This document shows, piece by piece, positions 32,039 through 40,930 of a stretch of 54,583 nt of DNA. Origin of the DNA: Propionibacteriales bacterium (GTDB lineage: Bacteria; Actinomycetota; Actinomycetes; Propionibacteriales; Nocardioidaceae); the NCBI GenBank assembly GCA_026392465.1, contig JAPLCA010000039.1:1-54583 (forward strand), written 5' to 3'. Below the pieces are notes generated by a model. It saw only the letters and a list, made by a program, of their open reading frames with translations, did no database searches and was not told the origin of the DNA. Numbering within the stretch: the first letter of the stretch is position 1; every line of letters begins with the position of its first letter. A program made the translations under genes and the position numbers.

Positions 32039-33103
32039 ATGCGGGAGACCCACCCGGTGCGGGATCGGACCGGCCCCAGGTCGGCGACGCCGGCCTGTCT
32101 CGTCCTCGTGGCCCTGCTCCTCGCGACGATGGTCGCCGCGCTGGCCGTCGGCTCGGTGAACGTGCCGCTTCACACGGTCCTCGAGGTGGTGGCGCGTCGC
32201 GTCGGGGTCGGCGACAGCGAGGTGACGCTCCTGCAGGACCGGATCGTGTGGCAGCTGCGGCTCCCCCGCATGGTCGGCGCGGCCGCGGTCGGTGCCGGAC
32301 TCGCCGTCACCGGAGCCGTGCTGCAGTCCCTCACCCGCAACGAGCTGGCGGATCCCTACCTGCTCGGCATCTCCAGCGGAGCCGCGGTCGGCGCGGTCTG
32401 CGTGCTGGTCCTCGGAGTCGGGGCCGGCGCCCTCGCGTCGACCGCGTCCCTGACGCTCGGCGCCTTCCTCGGGGCGCTCGGGGCGCTCGGTCTCGTGCTG
32501 GCGCTGGCCGCGGGTCGTTCCGGTGTGCTGCCACCCTCGCGGACCGTCCTCGCCGGCGTCGTGGTCGGTCAGCTCTGTGCGGCCTTCACCTCCTTCGTGG
32601 TCCTGTCCGACGGCGACGGCCAGGCCGCACGACGCGTCCTCTCGTGGACCCTCGGCTCGCTCGCGGGCGTCCGCTGGCCCACGGCTCTGGTGCTCGTGGG
32701 CGTGACGTCTGCTGGGCTCCTGCTGGTGCTGTCGTTCACCAGGCACCTTGACGCGTTCGCCTTCGGGGAGACCGCCGCCCGCTCGCTCGGCGTGCCGGTC
32801 GAACGGACGCGGTGGGTCCTCATGGCGGGCACCGCGCTGCTCACCGCCTGCCTCGTCGCGTTGTCGGGAGCGATCGGCTTCGTGGGTCTCGTGGTGCCGC
32901 ACGTCGTCAGGCTCCTGGTGGGCTCGGCCCACGCCGTGGTCCTGCCGCTCAGCGCGATCACGGGCGCACTCCTGCTCGTCGCGGCGGACCTGGCGGCCCG
33001 CAGCACCCTGGAGAACCAGGAGGTCCCGGTCGGCATCGTGACGGCGGTCGTCGGGGCGCCGTTCCTCGCCTGGTTGCTGCGACGTGAGGCGAGGGGCACG
33101 TGA
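32039..33103 (+). CDS. btuC: Cobalamin-type ABC importer permease, FecCD family
   Basis: The 354-residue permease has about 10 hydrophobic segments. Family marks are LRLPRMVGAAAVGAGLAVTGAVLQ, TRNELADPYLLGISSGAAVGA, the coupling region GETAARSLGVPVERTRW and GAIGFVGLVVPHVVRLLVG (each given as short blocks). ATG 32039 follows GAGGAGG by a proper distance and lies 13 bp after the binding-protein stop. The gene overlaps the ATPase gene by 4 nt. Riboswitch control of the operon suggests corrinoid uptake. Confidence 0.92.
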   Translation: MRETHPVRDRTGPRSATPACLVLVALLLATMVAALAVGSVNVPLHTVLEVVARRVGVGDSEVTLLQDRIVWQLRLPRMVGAAAVGAGLAVTGAVLQSLTRNELADPYLLGISSGAAVGAVCVLVLGVGAGALASTASLTLGAFLGALGALGLVLALAAGRSGVLPPSRTVLAGVVVGQLCAAFTSFVVLSDGDGQAARRVLSWTLGSLAGVRWPTALVLVGVTSAGLLLVLSFTRHLDAFAFGETAARSLGVPVERTRWVLMAGTALLTACLVALSGAIGFVGLVVPHVVRLLVGSAHAVVLPLSAITGALLLVAADLAARSTLENQEVPVGIVTAVVGAPFLAWLLRREARGT

Positions 33104-33912
33104 GCGCCGCGCCCGCCCGACTGGTCGCCGATGGCGTCTCGTGGACCGCCCCCGAGGGGGTGCCGGTCCTGCGTGACGTCGACCTCGTCGCGTCCCGGGG
33201 ACGCGTCACCGGCCTCCTCGGTCCGAACGGGTCCGGCAAGACCACGCTGCTGCACGTCCTGGCCGGTCTTCGCCGCCCCGCCACAGGTCGGGTGACCCTC
33301 GACGACCACGACGTGCACGGCCTCTCCCCCGGCGCCCGGTCCCGGTCGGTCGCCGTGCTCGAGCAGCACGCGACGACCAGTCTCGACCTCGGGGTGCGTC
33401 AGGTCGTGGAGCTCGGCCGCGTCCCGCACCGCTCACGCTGGAGCCTGGCGCGCGACCACGCCGAGGAGGTCGTCGAGCAGGCCATGCGCCTGTGCGGGGT
33501 CACCGCCCTGGCCGCACGGCGCTGGTCCAGCCTCTCCGGCGGCGAGCGGCAGCGGGTCCAGCTCGCGCGAGCGCTCGCCCAGCAGCCACGCCTGCTCGTC
33601 CTCGACGAGCCCACGAACCACCTCGACCTGGGCCACCAGATCGACTTCCTCGCCACCGTCCGGTCCCTCGGCACGACGGTCGTCGCGGCGCTGCACGACC
33701 TCGAGCACGCGGCCGCGTTCTGCGACCACCTCGTCGTGCTCGACCAGGGACGGGTCGTCGCCTCCGGCGACGTGGGGGACGTGCTGACGTCGGACCTTCT
33801 CGACCGCGTGTACGGCGTGGTGGCCGACGTCGAGCGGCACCCCGTCGTCGACCGCCCCCACGTGGTGTGGAGCGGGACGTCTCGGGCCCTGGGTCAGCCG
33901 GAGGCGCCGTGA
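33100..33912 (+). CDS. btuD: Cobalamin-type ABC importer ATPase
   Basis: The 270-residue ATPase energises the importer. Walker A GPNGSGKTT, signature LSGGERQRVQLARAL, Walker B RLLVLDEPTNHLDLG and the switch His in ALHDLEHA are all intact. It belongs to the FecE/BtuD group. The start GTG 33100 overlaps the permease stop, and the next gene starts within its own stop codon (GTGA). Four genes are thus translationally linked behind the B12 riboswitch. Confidence 0.93.
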   Translation: MSAAPARLVADGVSWTAPEGVPVLRDVDLVASRGRVTGLLGPNGSGKTTLLHVLAGLRRPATGRVTLDDHDVHGLSPGARSRSVAVLEQHATTSLDLGVRQVVELGRVPHRSRWSLARDHAEEVVEQAMRLCGVTALAARRWSSLSGGERQRVQLARALAQQPRLLVLDEPTNHLDLGHQIDFLATVRSLGTTVVAALHDLEHAAAFCDHLVVLDQGRVVASGDVGDVLTSDLLDRVYGVVADVERHPVVDRPHVVWSGTSRALGQPEAP

Positions 33913-34577
33913 CCGAGCTCGTGCTGGTGGCGATGTCCGTCGACGCCGCCGCCCGCGTCGACGACCTCCTGACGTTGGCCGAGACCGTCGGTGCACGTCA
34001 CGCGTACCTGCAGAACGGCGACCCTTCGCTCGTCGACGTCCTGGACGAGCTGGCGGCCGCTGGAGTCCAGGAGATCACTCTCGTGGCCGCACCGTCGGGC
34101 GGCGGGGCGGCACCCGCGCGCTCGTGGCTGCGTCGCGTCGCGGGGCACTGGCTGCGTGACCGGGACGCCACCCAGGTGCTGATGGTCGCGGGACGACCCG
34201 TCAGCGGAGCGGAGGCACCGCTGACGTCGTCCGCCTGGGAGGACGTCCCCGCGCACTCGCACCAGCTCCTGGTGTGCCGCGGACCTCGGTGCGCGGCTCG
34301 GGGCGCGGCCGACACGGCGTCGGCGCTCCGCGGAGCCTTGCGCGACCACGGGCTCGGCGACGACGACGTCCTCCTCACCCAGACCGGCTGCCTCTTCCCC
34401 TGCAACCACGCACCCGTCGTGGTGGTCCACCCCGACGACGCCTGGTACGGACCCGTGGACGCCGACGGCGCGTGCTCCCTGGTCGAGACGCTCGCCGGCG
34501 CATCGGTGGACCTGCCTCGACGCCTCTCCCGTGGCCCGCGCACCGCATCCGACGACGGGCCCGCACCGTCACCCTGA
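33909..34577 (+). CDS. CbiX-like domain fused to a [2Fe-2S] thioredoxin-like ferredoxin domain
   Basis: The 222-residue protein has two parts. Residues about 1-95 resemble one half of a CbiX-type chelatase (YLQNGDPSLVDVLDELAAAGVQEITLVAAPSGGG), but the usual N-terminal metal-binding HGS motif is replaced by AMSVDAA. Residues about 118-195 form a thioredoxin-like [2Fe-2S] domain with Cys123-x4-Cys128 and Cys161-x3-Cys165. It overlaps the ATPase gene by 4 nt and lies under the cobalamin riboswitch, so a role in corrinoid handling, metal insertion or reduction is inferred. Without the His it may not be a chelatase. Confidence 0.8.
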   Translation: MTELVLVAMSVDAAARVDDLLTLAETVGARHAYLQNGDPSLVDVLDELAAAGVQEITLVAAPSGGGAAPARSWLRRVAGHWLRDRDATQVLMVAGRPVSGAEAPLTSSAWEDVPAHSHQLLVCRGPRCAARGAADTASALRGALRDHGLGDDDVLLTQTGCLFPCNHAPVVVVHPDDAWYGPVDADGACSLVETLAGASVDLPRRLSRGPRTASDDGPAPSP

Positions 34578-34591
34578 GCCGACGGTGCGCG

Positions 34592-34641
34592 CTTCCCCCG
34601 CGCCTGGGCCTGAGGCCCTCCAGGGGTTGGCGCGGGGGAAG
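34592..34641. terminator. Bidirectional terminator between convergent genes
   Basis: A 13-bp perfect stem (34592-34604 with 34629-34641) contains an inner GGGCCT/AGGCCC-type hairpin. It separates the B12 operon (plus) from the esterase gene (minus) and can serve both. Confidence 0.75.
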
Positions 34642-34698
34642 GCGTTCCTCACGGTAGTGGTCGCGACCCTCCCGGGGCGAGGCCCTCGGCGGTCGAGG

Positions 34699-35664
34699 TC
34701 AGGGCGCCTTCAGCCCGAAGAAGTCGGCCATGAGCCTCGTGGCGTCGACCGACGAGGTCGTCTTCCCGAGGACGGGCACCTCGAAGCCGGCACCGGGCCA
34801 GGTGTGACCGCCGTCGTCGATCACGTAGGCCTGCAGCCGGCTGCCGTCGGAGCACCCGCGCCACGTCTCACGGACGACGTCGGAGGCGACGTCCTGGCGA
34901 CGCGGCTCCCGCGCACAGCCGTCGTGGCCGGCCCAGTCGCGCAGCACCGTCTGCACGGCGCGGACGGGGAAGATCGGCGTCTCGCCCCCCTGGTACGGCA
35001 CCACCTCGTCGCCGGTCCCGTGGAAGTAGATGATCGACGTCGGCGGCGCGTCGCCGCAGGCCGCCTGGTCGTAGAAGGTGGCGGCGACGCCGCCGTAGGC
35101 GCGGAACGGGTAGCCACCGCGGCAGGCCATCGCGAAGACCACGGCCGAGCCGTTCGACATGCCCGCGGCGAACTGGCGGTCGGCGTCGACGCACCACTCG
35201 TCGCCGAGGCGCTCGCTCAGCTGTAGCCAGAAGGCGGCGTCGGACCGGGGCTGGTCGGCCGTCGCCATGACGTCCCACTCCCGACGCGGCTCGAGCGCCT
35301 GCGGCGCCACGACGATGAAGTCGCGCTCGTCGGCCACGGTGGGGAAGCCGGAGTAGGTGAGGACCTGCGGGGCGTTGCTGCCCAGCCCGTGGAAGAGGTA
35401 CACCACGGGCAGGGCTCGACGTCCGTCGTAGCCGGCCGGGACGTGCACGACGTAGGTCCGCTGCGAACCGTCCACGTCGATCGTGCGCGTCACGTCGCGC
35501 GTGCCGCCGGTGACGTCGTCCGGGACCCTGCCGCAACCTCGGGCGTCTCCCGCGGAGGAGGTCGGCGTCGCCGATGCGGACGGCTCGGCGCGGTCCGCGT
35601 CGCCGTCGCGCGTGCAGGCGGTCAGGGCCAGGGACAACGCGACGACCGCGACGAGAGCTCGCAC
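34699..35664 (-). CDS. Secreted lipoprotein esterase, PHB depolymerase/LpqC-like
   Basis: The 321-residue alpha/beta hydrolase has a lipoprotein signal peptide with lipobox LALTAC (Cys17) and a linker rich in Ser, Ala and Thr. The catalytic domain shows oxyanion region VYLFHGLGS, nucleophile elbow GMSNGS, the acid region YFHGTGDEVVPYQGG and the catalytic His in DGGHTWPG. The group includes polyhydroxybutyrate depolymerases, feruloyl and acetylxylan esterases, so the exact ester is open. It acts on the outer face of the membrane. Start GTG 35664 is assumed. Confidence 0.88.
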   Translation of the reverse strand: MRALVAVVALSLALTACTRDGDADRAEPSASATPTSSAGDARGCGRVPDDVTGGTRDVTRTIDVDGSQRTYVVHVPAGYDGRRALPVVYLFHGLGSNAPQVLTYSGFPTVADERDFIVVAPQALEPRREWDVMATADQPRSDAAFWLQLSERLGDEWCVDADRQFAAGMSNGSAVVFAMACRGGYPFRAYGGVAATFYDQAACGDAPPTSIIYFHGTGDEVVPYQGGETPIFPVRAVQTVLRDWAGHDGCAREPRRQDVASDVVRETWRGCSDGSRLQAYVIDDGGHTWPGAGFEVPVLGKTTSSVDATRLMADFFGLKAP

Positions 35665-35737
35665 CCTCGTAGTCTGCCTGCTGGCCGCGAACCCGACCGC
35701 ACGAACCGCTCGGCTCGCGGCCGTCCGGCGCCGCGCC

Positions 35738-35743
35738 TACGGT
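35738..35743 (+). promoter_or_regulatory. -10 box of the topoisomerase IB gene (leaderless)
   Basis: TACGGT lies exactly 6 nt before ATG 35750 and supports that start over longer in-frame options. Confidence 0.5.
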
Positions 35744-35749
35744 CGGAGC

Positions 35750-36742
35750 ATGGTCCGCCTGCGTCGCACGTCACCGTCCATGGCCGGCTGGACCCGGGTG
35801 AAGCACGGCCGAGGATTCCGCTACCTCGACCAGGACGGCGCGCCGTTGGAGGAGATCGACGTCGCGCGCTGCAAGGAGCTGGTCATCCCGCCCGCCTGGA
35901 CCAAGGTGTGGATCTGCCCGGCCGAGAACGGGCACCTGCAGGCGGTCGGCACCGACGACGCCGGACGTCGCCAGTACCTGTACCACCCGGCCTGGCGGGA
36001 GCGCCGCGACGCCGAGAAGTTCCAGCACATGGAGGGCTTCGCCACGGCGCTGCTCGAGGCGCGCGACTTCGCGCGCGAGGAGGTGGCCGACGACGCGACC
36101 CTGCGGAGCACGGCGGCCCTCGCCTTCTGCCTGCTCGACCTCGGCATCTTCCGGGTCGGCTCGGACCGCTACACCGACGAGAACGGCAGCTACGGGCTCA
36201 CGACGATCGAGAAGCAGCACGTGCGACGCGACGGCGACGCGCTCGTCTTCGAGTACGTGGCCAAGAGCGGTCAGGACCTCGAGGTCTCGCTGCGCGACGA
36301 GCGGCTCGTCGCGGCCCTCGAGCCGCTGCGGCGCCGACGCACCGGCGGTGACGTGCTGCTGGAGTACCGGGGCGGCGACGGCTGGTCGACGCTCGGGGCC
36401 ACGGCGGTCAACGACTACGTCAAGGAGGTGCTCGGCGAGGAGTACTCGGCCAAGGACTTCCGCACCTGGCGCGGCACCGTGATCGCCGCGGCCGCCCTCT
36501 CCTCCTCGGACGCGTCGACCAAGACCGCCCGCAAGAAGTCGGTCGCCGCCGCCATGCGCGAGGTCGCCGAGCACCTCGGGAACACGCCCGCCGTCGCCCG
36601 CTCGTCCTACGTGGACCCGAGGGTCGTCGACCTGTTCAGCGACGGCGTCGTCGTCGCGGGTGGCCACCGCCCGGTCGCGCCGGGCGAGCCCGTCAGCCGC
36701 ACCCTGGAGAAGCAGGTGCTCGAGCTGCTCGGCAAGGCCTGA
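35750..36742 (+). CDS. DNA topoisomerase IB
   Basis: The 330-residue enzyme relaxes supercoiled DNA through a 3'-phosphotyrosyl link. It is the short poxvirus-type bacterial TopIB. N-terminal clamp: GWTRVKHGRGFRYLDQDG and KELVIPPAWTKVWICP. Catalytic core: the Arg in LGIFRVGSDRYTDENGSYG, the Lys/Arg in FRTWRGT, the His-type region, and the probable nucleophile Tyr in ARSSYVDPRVV near the C-terminus. Length is typical. Bacterial TopIB is an accessory enzyme in actinobacteria. The gene ends 4 bp from the convergent reductase gene. Confidence 0.94.
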   Translation: MVRLRRTSPSMAGWTRVKHGRGFRYLDQDGAPLEEIDVARCKELVIPPAWTKVWICPAENGHLQAVGTDDAGRRQYLYHPAWRERRDAEKFQHMEGFATALLEARDFAREEVADDATLRSTAALAFCLLDLGIFRVGSDRYTDENGSYGLTTIEKQHVRRDGDALVFEYVAKSGQDLEVSLRDERLVAALEPLRRRRTGGDVLLEYRGGDGWSTLGATAVNDYVKEVLGEEYSAKDFRTWRGTVIAAAALSSSDASTKTARKKSVAAAMREVAEHLGNTPAVARSSYVDPRVVDLFSDGVVVAGGHRPVAPGEPVSRTLEKQVLELLGKA

Positions 36743-36745
36743 GCG

Positions 36746-38113
36746 TCAGGCGTCGAGCTCGCCGAGCGCGCTCTCGACCGCCCGCCAGAACGTCGGGTAG
36801 GCGTAGACGGAGTTGCGCAGCGTCGCCAGCGGCACCTCGCCGCGGACGGCCACGGCCAGGCCGGAGACGGTCTCGCCTCCCGTCGGACCGACGACCGTCG
36901 CACCCACGAGCACGCCGCGCGCGGCATCGGCCACCAGCTTGACCGTGCCCTCGGCGCCCGGACCGTGCGTGAACCCGCGCGAGCTCTGCGCGAGATCGGT
37001 CGTGGCGACCCGGACGTCGATCCCGCGGTCCCGGGCCTGCTTCTCGGTCAGGCCGACCCCTCCGACCTCGGGGTCGGTGAAGGTCACGCGCGGGAAGGTC
37101 TGGTCGTACTCCGGGAGACTCTCGCCGAGGATCGCTCGCGCCGCCCGGTCGGACTGGTACATCGAGACGTGGGTGAACGCGCCACGGCCGGCGACGTCGC
37201 CGACCACCCAGAGGCCGTCGGCGGCCCGCATCGCGTCGTCGACGTCGATCGAGCGGGCCTGCGGGTCCAGGCCCACGGTCTCGAGGCCGATGTCGGCGAT
37301 CTGCGGCGTGCGACCTGCGGCGACGAGGAGCTGCTCCACGTGCAGCGTGCCCGACGCGAGCTCCAGCGTGAACTGCTGTCCGTCGTGCGACACGGAGGCG
37401 ATGCGCTCGCCCTCGCGGACGTCGATGCCGTCGCGCTCGAACGCGCCGCGCAGCACGTCGGCCGCCTCGGGCTCCTCGGGGCCGAGGATGCGGGGGCCGA
37501 CCTCCACGACCGTGACCTCGCTGCCGAACCGCGCGAACGCCTGCGCCAGCTCGAGCCCGATCGGACCGCCCCCGACTACCGCGAGCGTCGCCGGCAGCAC
37601 CGACGCCTCGAGCGCCTCGTGGTTCGTCCAGAACGGGGTGCCGGCCAGGCCCTCGATCGGCGGCACCGCGGCACGGGTGCCGGGGTTCAGGACCACGCCC
37701 CGACGCGCCTCGACGCGCGTGCTGCCGCCCCCGGTCAGGTCGACCTCGACGACCCGCGGCCCGGCCAGCCGGCCGTGCCCGCGCAGCAGGCGCGCGCCGG
37801 ACTTCTCGAGGCGCTCCGCGGCGACGGTGTCGTCCCAGTCGTCGGTGGCCTCTTCGCGGATGCGGCGAGCGACGACCGAGAAGTCGGGCTCGACCGTGGC
37901 CGCGCCGGCCAGCTCGGCGGCACGGCGGGTCTCCGCCACCGCTCCGGCGGCGCGGATGAACATCTTGGAGGGGATGCAGCCCCAGTAGGGACACTCACCA
38001 CCGACCAGGCCCGACTCCACCGCGACCACGTCGAGGCCCTCCCCCGCCAGCCGGGACGCCAGCGCCTCTCCGCCGGGTCCGAGTCCGATCACCACCACGT
38101 CGCAGGTCGTCAT
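36746..38113 (-). CDS. Pyridine nucleotide-disulfide oxidoreductase (dihydrolipoamide dehydrogenase-like)
   Basis: The 455-residue flavoprotein has the FAD motif VVIGLGPGGEALASRL (from residue 7), the redox disulfide GGECPYWGCIPSK, the NAD(P) motif AVVGGGPIGLELAQAFARFGSEV, and a second FAD motif GLWVVGDVAGRG. The C-terminal dimer interface has ...AYPTFWRAVESAL, where typical lipoamide dehydrogenases have HPT followed by E. Here Tyr-Pro-Thr replaces His-Pro-Thr, so the acid/base His is missing and true lipoamide activity is doubtful. ATG 38113 matches the family N-terminus. Mercuric-reductase-like or NAD(P)H-oxidising roles are possible. Confidence 0.9.
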   Translation of the reverse strand: MTTCDVVVIGLGPGGEALASRLAGEGLDVVAVESGLVGGECPYWGCIPSKMFIRAAGAVAETRRAAELAGAATVEPDFSVVARRIREEATDDWDDTVAAERLEKSGARLLRGHGRLAGPRVVEVDLTGGGSTRVEARRGVVLNPGTRAAVPPIEGLAGTPFWTNHEALEASVLPATLAVVGGGPIGLELAQAFARFGSEVTVVEVGPRILGPEEPEAADVLRGAFERDGIDVREGERIASVSHDGQQFTLELASGTLHVEQLLVAAGRTPQIADIGLETVGLDPQARSIDVDDAMRAADGLWVVGDVAGRGAFTHVSMYQSDRAARAILGESLPEYDQTFPRVTFTDPEVGGVGLTEKQARDRGIDVRVATTDLAQSSRGFTHGPGAEGTVKLVADAARGVLVGATVVGPTGGETVSGLAVAVRGEVPLATLRNSVYAYPTFWRAVESALGELDA

Positions 38114-38189
38114 GTCCCCATCCTGCGGCAGACCGCCGACACGGGCCAGCGGGCCACCGGCCGACCGTCCTGGCGCCCCGTGGAGACGC

Positions 38190-39140
38190 CTAGGGACGGG
38201 GCCCGTGCGTCTGGAGGAAGAGCACGGGGCCCGACGCCACGCGCGCCCGGACGGCCGCGAGCGCCTTCGCCGTGTAGACCGGCTCGAGGTGCAGGCCCTG
38301 CTCCGCCGCCCACGCGAGGGCGGCCTCGCCCTCCGGGGTCGAGGCCCCGTAGGTGGCGCCCAGCCACCCGTGGTCGGCGTCGAGGTCGTCGGGCGTGACG
38401 CGGACGTCGACCAGGGCGCCACGCGTGCGCAGCAACGACGCGGTGTCGTCGGCCAGGCGCGCCACGGTCACCGCGTCGAGACGGAAGGAGTCGTTGACGA
38501 CGACGCCGAGCACCCGGGAGCGCAGCCCCGCCATCCGCAGGCCGAGCGTCAGACCTGCCGCGGTGCCCCCGGAACCGACCGCCGTCACGACCGTCTCCGG
38601 CTCGGGCAGCAGACCCGCGCGCACCTGCTCGGCGATCTCCAGCGCCGTCTCCACGTAGCCGAGCGTGCCCACGGGCGACGACCCGCCGGCCGGCAGGTAG
38701 GCGGGCGTCCGCAGCCCGTCGGCGTAGCGGGCCAGCAGGAAGGGCGCCGCTGCGCGGAGCCGGGCGACGGAGCGGAAGCGGTGCACCACGGCACCCGAGG
38801 CGTCGAGACGGCGCGTCTGCTCGCGCACGTGGTCGTCCACCGGCTGGTCGACCAGCCCCAGCACCACGCGCAGACCCTCCTCCCGGCCGTACAAGGCCGC
38901 CGCGAGGCCCCAGTGCGTGCCGATGCCACCCACCGTGAGCAGCGTGCCCCGCTTGCGACGCCGCACGTCGGGCAGGATCCACTCCAGCTTGCGGACCTTG
39001 TTGCCGCCCCAGCCGCCGTCGCCGAAGACCGACTCGTCCTTGAGCCAGAAGCCGTCGAGCTCGCGCACCGGGGTGGGGCCGCGACCCAGCCGCGTCCAGG
39101 GCAGGTCGGCGCCCGGGAACCGGCGCAGGAGCAGGCTCAT
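38190..39140 (-). CDS. PLP-dependent enzyme, D-cysteine desulfhydrase/ACC deaminase family
   Basis: The 316-residue fold-type II PLP enzyme has the Schiff-base Lys in GGNKVRKLEW (about residue 47), followed by TVGGIGTHWGLA. A phosphate-binding AVGSGGTAAGL loop (about 195) and TPEGEAALAWAAEQGLHLEPVYTAKAL also match the D-cysteine desulfhydrase/1-aminocyclopropane-1-carboxylate deaminase family. The Ser that follows the Lys motif in ACC deaminase (GGNKxRKLE...SNQTR) is replaced by GTHWG, so ACC deaminase activity is unlikely. It is coupled by ATGA overlap to the upstream subtilase gene. Confidence 0.88.
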   Translation of the reverse strand: MSLLLRRFPGADLPWTRLGRGPTPVRELDGFWLKDESVFGDGGWGGNKVRKLEWILPDVRRRKRGTLLTVGGIGTHWGLAAALYGREEGLRVVLGLVDQPVDDHVREQTRRLDASGAVVHRFRSVARLRAAAPFLLARYADGLRTPAYLPAGGSSPVGTLGYVETALEIAEQVRAGLLPEPETVVTAVGSGGTAAGLTLGLRMAGLRSRVLGVVVNDSFRLDAVTVARLADDTASLLRTRGALVDVRVTPDDLDADHGWLGATYGASTPEGEAALAWAAEQGLHLEPVYTAKALAAVRARVASGPVLFLQTHGPRP

Positions 39141-40342
39141 CCGACCAGCCGCCGCACGTCGAGCAGACCCGCGCCGAAGGTCTGGTCCTTGCCTCGGGGC
39201 CCGAGGTCACGGGCCGTCTCCTCCAGCCGCGGCGCGACCCGCTGCGCGCTCAGGCCCCGTCGGCTCATGGCGAGCGCGGCCGCTGCCGCGACGTAGGGCG
39301 AGGACATCGACGTGCCGCTCAGCGCGCAGTAGACGTCGCGGCACGACAGGCGGTCGTCCCGCGGGACCGTCGACCAGATGCCCCGTCCGGGAGCGACGAC
39401 GTCGACCCACGAGCCACAGCTGCTGAACGACGAGGCCCTCAGGTCGGCGTCGACCGAGCCGACCCCGACCACACCGGGGTAGGCCGCGGGGTACTGGACG
39501 GGGCGGAACAGCGCGCCGCACCCGTTGTTGCCCGCCCCGGCCACCACGAGCACACCCTTGCGCTGGGCGTACGCCACGGCCCTGGCGAGGGCCGGGTCGT
39601 CGGTGCCGACCGACAGCGAGAGGTTGACGACCTGCACCTTGCGGTCGACCGCGAGCAGCACACCCCGGGCGACGTCGTCGCTGGAGCCCTTCCCGTCGGC
39701 CCCGAGCACGCGGATCGGCAGCACCGCCGCACGGGGCGCCAGACCGGCGACGCCGCGACGGTTGCCGGCCATGGCTGCGACGATGCCCGCCACGTGCGTG
39801 CCGTGCCCGTGGGGGTCGCGCGAGACGGTCCCGCCCTGGAGGACGTCGACGCCCCGCAGGACGTTGCCGCGCAGGTCGGGGTGGCTGCGGTCGATGCCCG
39901 TGTCGACGACGGCGACCACGGCGCGGGGCGTGGAGCGCGTGGCGCGTCCGTCGGCCCGACGCCAGAGCGTCTCCGCCTGGAGCCGATCGAGCGCCCACTG
40001 CCGTCCGCGCAGGGTGTCGTTCGAGCGCAGCGCCCCCACCGGTTGCGCCATGGAGACGGTGACCGCCGACGGGTCGTCGAGCTGGGTGGCCACGACCCGC
40101 AGCGCGTGCGCACGGTCGGCGACGCGCACGGTGCGCACCACGGGCCGACCGTCGGGCGCGGTCACCGTCGTGACCACCCTGAGCGCCCCGCGGGACGGCG
40201 CAGCGGCGACGATGCGCGCTGCGGCGGCGTCTGAGGAGCCCACCTCCGGCGCCGCGGACGCGGGCACCGCGACCGCGCCCGCCAGGACCGCGAGGACCGA
40301 CGCCAGGGCGGTCGTCCGGACGCTGCGTGTGCGTGAGGTCAC
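39137..40342 (-). CDS. Secreted subtilisin-like serine peptidase (S8)
   Basis: The 401-residue protein has a signal peptide (cleavage near ASA-A, residues 28-31), a propeptide-like region (to about 110) and an S8 catalytic domain. The triad is Asp147 (AVVDTGID), His183 (HGHGTHVAGI) and Ser345 (SGTSMSSPY), with the oxyanion Asn272 (GAGNNG). No C-terminal membrane anchor is seen, so it is not a typical mycosin. It is probably secreted and self-processed. It follows a small membrane protein gene by 10 bp and is coupled to a PLP enzyme gene, though a functional link is not evident. Confidence 0.93.
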   Translation of the reverse strand: MTSRTRSVRTTALASVLAVLAGAVAVPASAAPEVGSSDAAAARIVAAAPSRGALRVVTTVTAPDGRPVVRTVRVADRAHALRVVATQLDDPSAVTVSMAQPVGALRSNDTLRGRQWALDRLQAETLWRRADGRATRSTPRAVVAVVDTGIDRSHPDLRGNVLRGVDVLQGGTVSRDPHGHGTHVAGIVAAMAGNRRGVAGLAPRAAVLPIRVLGADGKGSSDDVARGVLLAVDRKVQVVNLSLSVGTDDPALARAVAYAQRKGVLVVAGAGNNGCGALFRPVQYPAAYPGVVGVGSVDADLRASSFSSCGSWVDVVAPGRGIWSTVPRDDRLSCRDVYCALSGTSMSSPYVAAAAALAMSRRGLSAQRVAPRLEETARDLGPRGKDQTFGAGLLDVRRLVG

Positions 40343-40352
40343 GGGCGGGAGA

Positions 40353-40802
40353 CTACCGCTCCCGCCACCTCAGCACGCTGTACACGAGCAGTCCCCACGC
40401 CGCGCAGGCCGACCCGACCAGGCCGAGACCCGTGGCCCAGCCCGCCGCGGGCAGCCGCGGGCCGAACCCGACGCCGAGCACCTCGAACTCCGGGATCGTC
40501 GGGCTCACCCACCACACGACGCCGAGGACGGCGAGCCAGACGCCGCCGAGAGCGCTCAGGGCGATCCGGGGCCAGGTGGCCACGCCGAACCGAGCCGCCT
40601 CCACGGCCTTCGCGCGCAGGGGGTCGAGCACCCGGCGAGCCCAGGCGTGCTGGCGCGCGAGGATCGTGATGCCGGCGAGGATGATCAGCAGGCCGGGTCC
40701 CGGCAGCGGCCAGAGGATGATGCCGATGACGACGACCGTCCAGCCCAGCACCTCGGTGACGACCCGCTCCACCACGCCCTGGTCGCGGCGCTGACCTTCC
40801 AT
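40353..40802 (-). CDS. PGPGW-motif small membrane protein
   Basis: The 149-residue protein shows the PGPG motif in LPGPGLLIILAGITILA within its first hydrophobic hairpin (about residues 15-45) and two more hydrophobic segments (about 78-98 and 120-142). These mark the actinobacterial PGPGW family (TIGR02611-like), whose role is unknown. ATG 40802 is chosen; GTG 40820 is an alternative and neither has a strong ribosome site. It is the first gene of a three-gene minus-strand run with the subtilase and PLP enzyme. Confidence 0.82.
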   Translation of the reverse strand: MEGQRRDQGVVERVVTEVLGWTVVVIGIILWPLPGPGLLIILAGITILARQHAWARRVLDPLRAKAVEAARFGVATWPRIALSALGGVWLAVLGVVWWVSPTIPEFEVLGVGFGPRLPAAGWATGLGLVGSACAAWGLLVYSVLRWRER

Positions 40803-40930
40803 GCGCACAGGATGCCGCACGGTCCCAGCCGCAGCACCCGACGCCCACCGATCCCCGACGCCGACAGCCTCGAACCACCCTCGCGGACCCCGGCTGGCGG
40901 GGCCGACCCGACCGGACCAGGATTGACCTC

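Noticed and set aside
38190..39140. Calling the PLP enzyme an ACC deaminase linked to the island chemistry
   Set aside because: The active-site block after the Lys motif differs from ACC deaminase, and the gene is 13 kb away in ordinary core DNA.
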